From positions 53,123 through 117,122 of the forward strand of contig JAGAXM010000033.1 in assembly GCA_017940895.1 (NCBI GenBank): a stretch of 64,000 nt of DNA, read 5' to 3'. The translations under genes and the position numbers were made by a program. A model generated the notes under the pieces. It had not been told where the DNA came from and made no database searches. It saw nothing but the letters and a program-made list of their open reading frames with translations. Positions within the stretch are counted from its first letter, which is position 1; every line of letters begins with the position of its first letter. Positions 36,304-43,893 of the stretch are shown here, one piece after another. The DNA is from Clostridiales bacterium (GTDB taxonomy: Bacteria; Bacillota; Clostridia; Saccharofermentanales; Saccharofermentanaceae).

Positions 36304-36951
36304 ATGAGAAAGTCCGACAGACAAAAACTTGCCGACCTCACATGGGAGAGCTTAAGTGAGGCTTTCCCGGATTCTGCATGTTCTCTTGATGCGGATTCGC
36401 CCGAGCGTCTTGCGATAAGAGGGATACTCTCGGCACAGTGCACGGATGTCAGGGTGAATATCACTGCGCGGGAGCTTTTCGAGCGGTGTCCTTCCATGGA
36501 GGATCTCGATGCGCTTCCCGAGGAAGAACTTATGAGCATAATCAAGCCGTGCGGGCTTTATAAGTCGAAGGGCAAGTCGATCAAGACTTTCGCGAGGCTT
36601 TACTGCAGTGAGTGGGGCGGGAAGGTGCCGACGGATGTGGCCGCTCTTATGAAGTGCCCCGGAGTAGGCAAGAAGATCGCGAATCTTATTGTAGGCGAGG
36701 TGTACGGCATTCCCGCTGTCGTCGTTGATACGCACTGCAAGCGCGTCATGTACCGCATCGGCATCACGGACAACACGGACCCGCTGAAGGTCGAGAAGGA
36801 CATATGTGAGGTGTTTCCCGAGGACACGTGGATCGCTTTGGGACATAAGGCGGTCGAGCTTGGTCGCACATACTGCGACGCGCGCGCACCCAAGTGCGGT
36901 GAGTGTCCTCTTAATTCATTCTGTAAGAAGCGTACGGGAGACGGCAAATGA
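36304..36951 (+). CDS. nth: Endonuclease III
   Basis: Base-excision repair glycosylase/AP lyase for oxidised pyrimidines. The helix-hairpin-helix is CPGVGKKIANLI with the catalytic Lys, and the catalytic Asp is in VVDTHCKR. The [4Fe-4S] cluster motif is complete at the C-terminus (CX6CX2CX5C). The 215-residue length is standard. It starts three bases after the kinase stop and overlaps recG (ATGA), so it links the signalling pair to a DNA repair run. Confidence 0.94.
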   Translation: MRKSDRQKLADLTWESLSEAFPDSACSLDADSPERLAIRGILSAQCTDVRVNITARELFERCPSMEDLDALPEEELMSIIKPCGLYKSKGKSIKTFARLYCSEWGGKVPTDVAALMKCPGVGKKIANLIVGEVYGIPAVVVDTHCKRVMYRIGITDNTDPLKVEKDICEVFPEDTWIALGHKAVELGRTYCDARAPKCGECPLNSFCKKRTGDGK

Positions 36952-39113
36952 GTACGCCTGCTAAGATAACATTAAGAAGTCCGGTCACGGACCTGTACGG
37001 CATCGGACCCGAGGCCGGAAAGAAGCTTGCGAAGCTCGAGATCACGACCGTGTTCGATCTTCTGACGTTTATCCCGCGCCGTTATAACGACTGGTCCGAC
37101 ATAAGCAGGATAGATATGTGCGAGGAGGGCAAAGAGATATCTTTCCTCGGCACGGTAACGACTTCTCCCGTTCGAAAAGGTATGAAAAAGCAGTCGCCCG
37201 TATCCTTCTATGTAAGCGACGGCACGGGACGAATCGAGCTGTCGTATTTTAACGCACCTTATATCATGAATAAGTTTATGATCGGAGATAAGATCTTCGT
37301 TCATGGGCAGGTGACCTATTACGGTACACGTGCGCAGATCGTTAATCCTTTCTGTGAGAAGGCAGCTTCCGCGGATGAGCTCAAGCTCGTAAGACCCGTA
37401 TATCATTTAACTGCGGGCATCACATCCAACATGATAAGCAAGTGGGTCGGAACAGCTCTTAAGCTTGTTAAGGGGCAGATCCCCGATGTCATTCCGGCTT
37501 CTTTGAAGGATCGCGAGAATCTGTGCGGGGCTTATGAGGCATATCAGTATGTGCACTTCCCGGATTCGATTGAGCAGGCCGCAGAAGGAAGAAGAAGGAT
37601 CGCGTATGAAGAGCTGATCCTTCTCGGTATAGGCATGAAGTATTTCATGTCGGTAGGCGGTCCCGAAGAGGTCGCACCCATTGTCGTTCCGCACGGCAAT
37701 CTGTCTTCAGATGCAGCATCAAGATGGAAGACTGTGGTAGGTAACCTGGGATTCAAGCTTACGGGAGACCAGAAGAAAGCATTGTCTGATATTCAGCAGG
37801 ACCTCATGGTAAGTAAGCCGATGAACCGTCTCGTTCAGGGTGACGTAGGTTCCGGTAAGACTGCGGTCGCGATACTGTCGATGGCGATGACCGCGATCAT
37901 GGGCAAGCAGTCCGTTCTGCTCGCACCCACATCTGTTCTTGCCAAGCAGCATTACGATTCCGCATGTGCTCTTCTTGAAGGAAGCGGGATCAATGTCGCG
38001 CTGCTTCTCGGTAAGACAAAAGCGTCTTTGAAGAAAGAGATAAAAGAGCAGCTTCGTGAAGGTGAAGCTTCGATAATTATCGGAACCCACGCAGTGCTTA
38101 CGGATGACGTTAAGTTTAATGATCTGTCTTTGGTTATCGCAGACGAGCAGCACAGATTCGGTGTCAGGCAAAGAGAGAAACTTCTTATATCCCGCGACGG
38201 CTCTGACGGCGTTAATGCAGTGCATAATCTTGTCATGACCGCGACTCCGATACCGCGTACTCTCGCGATGGTAATCTACGGCGATATGGCGACTTCGGTT
38301 ATAAAGGAGAAGCCTGCGGGACGTAAGGAGATCAAGACTCATTTCCTTCCGTATACTGACGGGGACGATATCTATAATGTGCTTATCGCGAAGCTTCGTA
38401 AGGGTGAACAGGCCTATATTGTCTGTCCTCGAATTGATGATGATTCCGAGGTGTTGGCGCCCGACGAATACTACTTCGATGATTTCTTCGATATAGGTGA
38501 ACAGACGCCTGAAGCCGTAAGCGTTAAGACGATGAAGAAGAGACTCGACGATCACGGTATCTCGGATAAGTATCCGTCAGCGGTACTCTACGGATCGATG
38601 AAAGAGACGCAGAAACTCGAGGTAATGGAGAAGTTCCTGTCGGGTGAGATCAAGGTTCTTATATCAACGACTGTTATCGAAGTAGGCGTCAATAATCCGA
38701 ATGCGACCATGATGGTTATAATGAATGCCGAGAGATTCGGTCTGTCGACACTGCATCAGTTAAGAGGCCGTATCGGAAGAGGAGACAAGCAGTCTTACTG
38801 CGTTCTTTGTTCCGATAACAAGACAGAGCGTGCACTCGAGAGGATGAAGCTTATGTGCGAGTGTTCGGACGGATTCGAGCTCGCGGGAAAAGATCTTGAA
38901 TTAAGAGGTCCGGGCGATTTCTTCGGAACGCGTCAGCACGGTATTCCGACACTTCGTGCAGCGAACCTTTTTACAGATGCGCCGCTTGCGAAGACGGCCT
39001 GTGATGAGGTAAATAAAGTTTTCGAGCAGGGCGGGAAGGAAGCCTCTGATCTTATGGATAATATAGGCGTCATGTTTAAGCTGAGATTTGCCGAGAAGAT
39101 GGGGACATTATAA
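36948..39113 (+). CDS. recG: ATP-dependent DNA helicase RecG
   Basis: Remodels stalled forks and branched DNA. The N-terminal wedge/OB region starts TDLYGIGPEAGKKLAKL and has RYNDWSD. The helicase motifs are GDVGSGKTAVA (I), DEQHRFG (II), TATPIPRTLA (III) and the TRG-type end LRGRIGRG. At 721 residues it is slightly longer than most. ATG 36948 overlaps the nth stop by four bases and its own stop overlaps rsmD (TAATG). The recG-rsmD-coaD order is common in Firmicutes. Confidence 0.96.
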   Translation: MSTPAKITLRSPVTDLYGIGPEAGKKLAKLEITTVFDLLTFIPRRYNDWSDISRIDMCEEGKEISFLGTVTTSPVRKGMKKQSPVSFYVSDGTGRIELSYFNAPYIMNKFMIGDKIFVHGQVTYYGTRAQIVNPFCEKAASADELKLVRPVYHLTAGITSNMISKWVGTALKLVKGQIPDVIPASLKDRENLCGAYEAYQYVHFPDSIEQAAEGRRRIAYEELILLGIGMKYFMSVGGPEEVAPIVVPHGNLSSDAASRWKTVVGNLGFKLTGDQKKALSDIQQDLMVSKPMNRLVQGDVGSGKTAVAILSMAMTAIMGKQSVLLAPTSVLAKQHYDSACALLEGSGINVALLLGKTKASLKKEIKEQLREGEASIIIGTHAVLTDDVKFNDLSLVIADEQHRFGVRQREKLLISRDGSDGVNAVHNLVMTATPIPRTLAMVIYGDMATSVIKEKPAGRKEIKTHFLPYTDGDDIYNVLIAKLRKGEQAYIVCPRIDDDSEVLAPDEYYFDDFFDIGEQTPEAVSVKTMKKRLDDHGISDKYPSAVLYGSMKETQKLEVMEKFLSGEIKVLISTTVIEVGVNNPNATMMVIMNAERFGLSTLHQLRGRIGRGDKQSYCVLCSDNKTERALERMKLMCECSDGFELAGKDLELRGPGDFFGTRQHGIPTLRAANLFTDAPLAKTACDEVNKVFEQGGKEASDLMDNIGVMFKLRFAEKMGTL

Positions 39114-39682
39114 TGCCGAGAGTAGTAGCGGGAAGATTCAGAGGGATAATCCTCGATGCACCGAAGGGGGACAATACGCGTCCCACTGGCGACAAGGTAA
39201 AGGAGGCGCTGTTCTCGATCATACAGACGCGCGTGCCGGACAGTTCGTTTATAGATCTTTTCGCAGGGACGGGTGGCATCGGAATAGAGGCTTTAAGCCG
39301 CGGTGCTTCGTCTGTCGTATTGGTCGAGAAGTCGGGTTATGCCGCATCTGTGATCAAGGGTAATCTTAATAAACTGCATCTGGACGAAGACGATGACATC
39401 CGCCTTATTAAGTCGGGATACGACGCCGCGCTGAACACGCTTGCCGATGAGGGACGTAAGTTTGATGTCATCTTCATGGACCCGCCGTACCGCATGGCGC
39501 ACAAGGTCGCGGTGACTGCAGCCGATATCATCAATGAGAGAGATCTTCTCAACGTCGGCGGTATCTTTATCGTCGAACATTCGTCGGACCTGCCTTTTGT
39601 AACAGATGTAATAAATATGAAATTGAATCGTTCTTGTTCCTACGGTCTTGCGGTGTTAACATTTTTCTCGAAGAACGATTAA
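39113..39682 (+). CDS. rsmD: 16S rRNA (guanine966-N2)-methyltransferase
   Basis: SAM-dependent methyltransferase for G966 of 16S rRNA. The N-terminus MPRVVAGRFRG and NTRPTGDKVKEALF are family features, the SAM loop is DLFAGTGGIGIEA and the catalytic motif is FMDPPY. The length is 189 residues. It overlaps recG at TAATG and is followed by coaD after a short gap with a GGAGG site. Confidence 0.94.
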   Translation: MPRVVAGRFRGIILDAPKGDNTRPTGDKVKEALFSIIQTRVPDSSFIDLFAGTGGIGIEALSRGASSVVLVEKSGYAASVIKGNLNKLHLDEDDDIRLIKSGYDAALNTLADEGRKFDVIFMDPPYRMAHKVAVTAADIINERDLLNVGGIFIVEHSSDLPFVTDVINMKLNRSCSYGLAVLTFFSKND

Positions 39683-39700
39683 TGTGGAGGATTGTGCAGG

Positions 39701-40189
39701 GTGACTTCGCTTCTTTTCCCGGGTAGTTTTGATCCTTTTACAAGAGGACACCGAGATATCGCGAGACGTGCTGCGAAGATCTGCGACAAGCTCTACGTTG
39801 TTGTGATGAACAACAGCAAGAAGAATTATCTGTTCTCCCTTGATGAGCGCGTAGATATGACGAAGAAGGTTCTTGCCGAATACGGAAATATCGAAGTGCT
39901 CGGAAGCGACGGACTTCTTGTTGACATCTTCAAGGACTTGGGTTGTAATGCAGTTGTAAGAGGCATCAGATCCGAGTCGGACTTCAGATTCGAAGCAGAG
40001 ATGGCACTTGCCAACAGAATGCTTTGTTCGGATTATGACGTGACGCTCCTGCCGTGCCGCGACGATCTGTCGCTTATAAGCTCGAGCATCGTTAAGGAGG
40101 TCGGATCATACGGCGGAGATATCTCCAAGATGGTACCGGCACAGATAGTTGATACTGTAAACGAGAGATTAAGGAAAGGAAGGACCTAA
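39701..40189 (+). CDS. coaD: Phosphopantetheine adenylyltransferase
   Basis: Penultimate enzyme of coenzyme A synthesis, making dephospho-CoA. The nucleotidyltransferase motif is FPGSFDPFTRGH with the catalytic His, followed later by VVRGIR and LISSSIVKE. The start is best placed at GTG 39701 because GGAGG (39686-39690) is ten bases upstream and it gives the family length of 162 residues; a TTG at 39692 is too close to the site. It is followed three bases later by the coiled-coil gene. Confidence 0.94.
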   Translation: MTSLLFPGSFDPFTRGHRDIARRAAKICDKLYVVVMNNSKKNYLFSLDERVDMTKKVLAEYGNIEVLGSDGLLVDIFKDLGCNAVVRGIRSESDFRFEAEMALANRMLCSDYDVTLLPCRDDLSLISSSIVKEVGSYGGDISKMVPAQIVDTVNERLRKGRT

Positions 40190-40192
40190 CCC

Positions 40193-40699
40193 ATGGACAA
40201 CAGCAATTACGGACAGGCTCCCGCACAGAAGAGAGTGGAGAGATACGATGTTATCAGCAACATCAACGATATGATCGAGACACTCCGTGCAGCGAGCGGC
40301 GTACCGTTCTCTTCAAACTGCGCAGTAGACAGAAACGAGATGATCGCTTCTCTCGAGGAGCTTAAGAATCATCTTCCTGCATCGATCGCACAGAGCAACG
40401 ACATCGTAGTCAGAGCTCAGGAGATCATCACTACAGCACGTGAGAAGAGCAAGAAGATCATCGATGACGCTAACCGTCAGTATGCTTCCAAGGTCAACGA
40501 TCACGAGATCACAAGAGGCGCACGCGACGAGGCTGACAATATCCTCGCAGCAGCCGAGAATCAGGCAGACGAATTGAGAAAGAGCGCTCACATCTATGTA
40601 AAGCAGCTCCTCACGGATGCCAACAACACATTGTCTGAGAGCATCGCAAAGATCCAGACAAACCTTTCTGAGATCGATACTACAATTGATTCAATGTAA
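40193..40699 (+). CDS. Coiled-coil protein downstream of coaD
   Basis: This 168-residue protein has no TM helix or signal. From about residue 70 to the end it is an almost continuous coiled coil rich in Ala, Asp, Glu and Lys, with repeats such as AREKSKKIIDDANRQY that resemble ATP synthase subunit b or DivIVA stalks. The N-terminal 60 residues look globular (VISNINDMIETLRAASGVPF). I have a general impression of similar proteins beside coaD in Clostridia, but no function is established. It overlaps nothing and is followed by a terminator. Confidence 0.75.
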   Translation: MDNSNYGQAPAQKRVERYDVISNINDMIETLRAASGVPFSSNCAVDRNEMIASLEELKNHLPASIAQSNDIVVRAQEIITTAREKSKKIIDDANRQYASKVNDHEITRGARDEADNILAAAENQADELRKSAHIYVKQLLTDANNTLSESIAKIQTNLSEIDTTIDSM

Positions 40700-40740
40700 G
40701 TAACTTTATAAGTTGCAACTTGACTCACAAAACACCGCGT

Positions 40741-40776
40741 AAACGCCCGAAACAGTGCCTAGGTTTCGGGCGTTTT
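40741..40776 (+). terminator. Intrinsic terminator ending the nth-recG-coaD run
   Basis: AAACGCCCGAAAC (40741-40753) pairs perfectly with GTTTCGGGCGTTT (40763-40775) around a nine-base loop, and T-rich bases follow. Confidence 0.88.
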
Positions 40777-40836
40777 ATTGTGCTTGGCATGTTGTAGTAA
40801 AATACAAATAATCATTTGTTTACGGGGGGCATTGAT

Positions 40837-42042
40837 ATGATACTCGGCGTTAATATTCAGAACTTCGATGTATTCGCTGACGACACGATCGGTCTGATGA
40901 TCGGGGATTCCGCTCAGTATGCGGGGACCGCTCCTTCGGAACGCGGGATAAGGCTTCGTAACTTAAATGCTCTCATAGGTCGTAATAACACCGGTAAGAG
41001 CGCATTCATACGCGCGCTGTCCTTCGTGAAAAGATGTATCCTCACAGACGTCGGCAAGGCATCGACTACCGATGACCGTCCGGGCTTCATGAACCTTCTT
41101 GTTGATAAAGAGAAGCCCGCTTATTTCAGGATCTTCTTCAGGATAATGGATCCCGTTACGAAGAAGTCGGATTATCTTCAGTATGAATTGACGATCGGTC
41201 CGAGTGCTCAGGGAAGCCCTTTGATCGAGAATGAGACGCTTCTTGCTTCCGTAAAGAAAGAGGACGGCAGCATCGTGGTCGAAGAGGTCTTCACGAATTC
41301 TTCGGAGGCGAGAGTCGTAAGCGATGACAGGATCACCGCATTAAGCGTGCTCGGCAGACTTAACGGAAGCGACGAGCCGATCAAGTTATTGTTCAATGAG
41401 ATCAACGGCTGGTTCTTCTGTGCATTCTCCGCGGAGGAAGCATCGGATTATTATGCGGCGGGCAATGCTCCCGGCGGACACAAGCATCTTAATTCCGAAG
41501 GAAGCAACGTCGGCAATGTTCTGGATTATATAAAGTCACTGGGCGACGATACTTACAATCAGCTCATGGATGAGATCAACAGCAAGATCCCGACTCTGCG
41601 AAAGAAGAGAAAGAATCTTCCGACGAACCTTCAGGGTTCTCCCGAGAAGCTGTTCAAGTATCTTCTGCTTTTAAGAGATCCGGAGCCCAAGTCGACGATC
41701 TTCATCGAGACGCCGGACCGCGATCTGTATCACGACATGGTCGATGTTCTCGCGGATGATATGCGTGAGTTCACATTAAGGCATCCGTACTCGCAGATCA
41801 TCTTCTCGACGCATAATCCTTATATCGTCGAGACGATGTCGCCGAAGGAGATATGGGTATTCTCGAGGGAGGATGAAGAGGACTACGAGAGCGCGGATGT
41901 ACAGATCCGCTGCGCAGGTTCCGACCCTGTGGTAATGGCTCTGACCGAGCAGGGCGTAGGCATGGGAGCTATCTGGTACGGCGGTCACCTCGACCAGGGC
42001 TCGAGCGAATATGATGACGAAGGCATGAATAATGCACATTGA
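40837..42042 (+). CDS. OLD/AAA_21-like SMC-type ATPase of a two-gene module
   Basis: This 401-residue P-loop ATPase of the ABC/SMC-like AAA_21 class resembles the ATPase half of OLD-, RloA- or AriA-type systems. Walker A is GRNNTGKS (48-55). A signature-like stretch NLQGSPEKL (264-272) precedes the Walker B region FIETPD (289-294), where the usual catalytic Glu after the first acidic residue is Thr292. The H-loop is IIFSTHNPYIVE (321-332). I start at ATG 40837 because GGGGGG (40824-40829) is seven bases upstream. It overlaps the next gene by 11 bases and starts a new unit after a terminator. A defence or DNA-damage role is inferred only. Confidence 0.8.
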   Translation: MILGVNIQNFDVFADDTIGLMIGDSAQYAGTAPSERGIRLRNLNALIGRNNTGKSAFIRALSFVKRCILTDVGKASTTDDRPGFMNLLVDKEKPAYFRIFFRIMDPVTKKSDYLQYELTIGPSAQGSPLIENETLLASVKKEDGSIVVEEVFTNSSEARVVSDDRITALSVLGRLNGSDEPIKLLFNEINGWFFCAFSAEEASDYYAAGNAPGGHKHLNSEGSNVGNVLDYIKSLGDDTYNQLMDEINSKIPTLRKKRKNLPTNLQGSPEKLFKYLLLLRDPEPKSTIFIETPDRDLYHDMVDVLADDMREFTLRHPYSQIIFSTHNPYIVETMSPKEIWVFSREDEEDYESADVQIRCAGSDPVVMALTEQGVGMGAIWYGGHLDQGSSEYDDEGMNNAH

Positions 42043-42736
42043 GATACTGACAGAAGACAGATCCGGCGCAGTGGTTGTTGAGCGCCTCGTTACGCGTCTT
42101 ATCGAGGAAGAGCATGCGGACGCAGAAGTTGCCGTGCGTCCTCACAGGGGATGCGGCAGCCTTCCGAAAGACTGGGACACGCGTCCCGTAAAATTCGCGA
42201 GCTCGCTTCTCGATCTGCTGCCCGCCAAGTGCCGTGCCTATAACAAGGTCTACGGCAATACCGATACGATCCTTGTGGTAATAATGGATTCAGATGCGAA
42301 CGATCCGGACGAGCTTCGCCAGGAGCTCTACCGCGTATGCAAGAAATATGCACGCGACATAAGATCCGTTATCGGACTTTGCACGGAGGAAGTCGAGGCA
42401 TGGCTCTTAGGCGACATCGACGCTGTTCTCAAGGCGTATCCCGACGCCGATCTTAAGGCATATCAGGAATATGTTCAGGACAGTATCTGCGGGACCTGGG
42501 AGATGCTGTGCCGCGTGACTTTCCCTGATAATTACGAAGACATAATCGAGATCGGGTATCCGGCTATCGGTCACTATAAGGCAAGATGGGCGGAAGTGAT
42601 CTCGCCTTACATGGAGCCCGGCAACAACGTCTCGCCGAGTTTCCAGACGTTTAAGAATGCACTTCTGGCCGCGATGAGAAATTCCGTGCCGATCCCCGAT
42701 ATGCCGCGTCCCGGCGTCCGCCGCATCTCGTTCTGA
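42032..42736 (+). CDS. TOPRIM/DUF4276-like protein, partner of the ATPase
   Basis: This 234-residue protein shows the acidic layout of TOPRIM-like DUF4276/RloB-type proteins: Glu8 in ILTEDRSG after the first strand, Asp86 and Asp88 in VVIMDSDAND, and Glu119-Glu120-X-Glu122 in CTEEVEAWLLGD. These would bind metal for nuclease or related phosphoryl chemistry. It has no signal or TM. The 11-base overlap with the ATPase gene implies coupled synthesis and a complex. It overlaps hemW at TGATG. The family call is by motif pattern, not by a search, so it is moderate. Confidence 0.65.
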   Translation: MHIEILTEDRSGAVVVERLVTRLIEEEHADAEVAVRPHRGCGSLPKDWDTRPVKFASSLLDLLPAKCRAYNKVYGNTDTILVVIMDSDANDPDELRQELYRVCKKYARDIRSVIGLCTEEVEAWLLGDIDAVLKAYPDADLKAYQEYVQDSICGTWEMLCRVTFPDNYEDIIEIGYPAIGHYKARWAEVISPYMEPGNNVSPSFQTFKNALLAAMRNSVPIPDMPRPGVRRISF

Positions 42737-43824
42737 TGCATATCTACGTTCACATTCCTTTCTGCGCCCGTAAATGCCCTTACTGCGGCTTCTATTCCGT
42801 CGCGCATTGTAATGAGGCGGCAGGGTACTTTAAGGCTCTGGATAAGGAGATATTAGAGCAGCCTGTCATCTGTTCTGCCGAGGCGGAAGGCGATGTTGAG
42901 ACGGTTTATTTCGGCGGGGGTACGCCTTCCTTTGTCGATGCGTCTTATGTCTGCAATGCCTTCCGTAAGATAAGACATCTGTTCAGCTTAGAGGAGGGCG
43001 AGTTCACTATCGAGGTCAACCCCAACTCCTTTGATGCGGACAAAGCCCGCAAGTACCGCGAGGCAGGCTTCAACAGGATCTCCATCGGAGTGCAGTCGCT
43101 TCATGACGACGTGCTTCAGACTTTGGGCAGACTTCATGACAGACAGGAAGCGCTGGATGCGATCGAATGTGCGAAAAGCGCGGGATTCACGAACATCTCT
43201 TGCGACCTGATACTCGGCGTGCCGGGGCAGAGGGAAGAGGATCTTTACGAAGACGCACAGATCTTAATAGATGCGGGGGCGAAGCACATCAGCATGTACT
43301 CGCTCATGATCGAGGAAGGAACTCCTTTCGAGAAGAAGTACGGGGACAGGCTGGACGAGTATGTCGACCCGGATCTCGAGCGCAGGATGTACCACGGGCT
43401 GCGTTCTTTTCTTGAAAGCCGCGGGCTCATCCCGTATGAGATATCAAACTGCGCTTTCCCGGGGTACGAGAGCAGGCATAACCTGTCGTACTGGCAGGGA
43501 CGCGAGTATTATGCTTTCGGGGCTGGGGCGCACGGTTATCTTAATTCGGAAAGGTTCGCGCATCCCGAGGATATCGGGGAGTATATAAAGGACCCGATGA
43601 AGCGCATTACGGAAGAGGTTCTTTCTGAAGAAGACAAGCGTAAAGAGAAATGTATGCTTGCTTTAAGGACGAGTGCGGGAATTTGCCGCGAGTCAGCAAA
43701 GCAATATGGTGCTATAATAAGCAAAAATATGGAATTGGGATATCTTGAGGAATGCAATACAGGGTACAGGCTGACTTCTAAGGGTCTGGACTTCGCCAAT
43801 CAGGTGTTTATGGACTTTGTCTGA
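42736..43824 (+). CDS. hemW: Radical SAM haem chaperone HemW
   Basis: Radical SAM protein related to HemN that binds and delivers haem. The cluster motif is CARKCPYCGF (CX3CX2C followed by Phe), placed at residues 11-20 as in HemW. YFGGGTPSF and NPNSFDADK are also typical. The length of 362 residues and the absence of the longer HemN N-terminus favour HemW over coproporphyrinogen dehydrogenase. ATG 42736 overlaps the TOPRIM-like gene stop (TGATG). This ties hemW to the ATPase module transcript. Confidence 0.9.
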   Translation: MHIYVHIPFCARKCPYCGFYSVAHCNEAAGYFKALDKEILEQPVICSAEAEGDVETVYFGGGTPSFVDASYVCNAFRKIRHLFSLEEGEFTIEVNPNSFDADKARKYREAGFNRISIGVQSLHDDVLQTLGRLHDRQEALDAIECAKSAGFTNISCDLILGVPGQREEDLYEDAQILIDAGAKHISMYSLMIEEGTPFEKKYGDRLDEYVDPDLERRMYHGLRSFLESRGLIPYEISNCAFPGYESRHNLSYWQGREYYAFGAGAHGYLNSERFAHPEDIGEYIKDPMKRITEEVLSEEDKRKEKCMLALRTSAGICRESAKQYGAIISKNMELGYLEECNTGYRLTSKGLDFANQVFMDFV

Positions 43825-43844
43825 AATGACAAAGATAATTAATG

Positions 43845-43873
43845 TTGTTTTTTGAGGTCTTCCATTATATTAT
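43845..43873 (+). promoter_or_regulatory. Candidate promoter of the RND permease gene
   Basis: TTGTTT (43845-43850), 17 bases and TATTAT (43868-43873) lie 20 bases before the ATG in the 69-base gap after hemW. The resulting leader would be short. Confidence 0.5.
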
Positions 43874-43893
43874 TACCTATCATTGAGGTGTGA

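Noticed and set aside
37719..38555. 278-residue antisense frame within recG
   Set aside because: Same reason: the sense strand has all the helicase motifs and the antisense protein is Arg/His-rich without a family.
40837..42736. Horizontal island around the ATPase module
   Set aside because: I see no integrase, repeats, tRNA or change in codon style, and the genes overlap hemW, so recent transfer is not supported by sequence alone.
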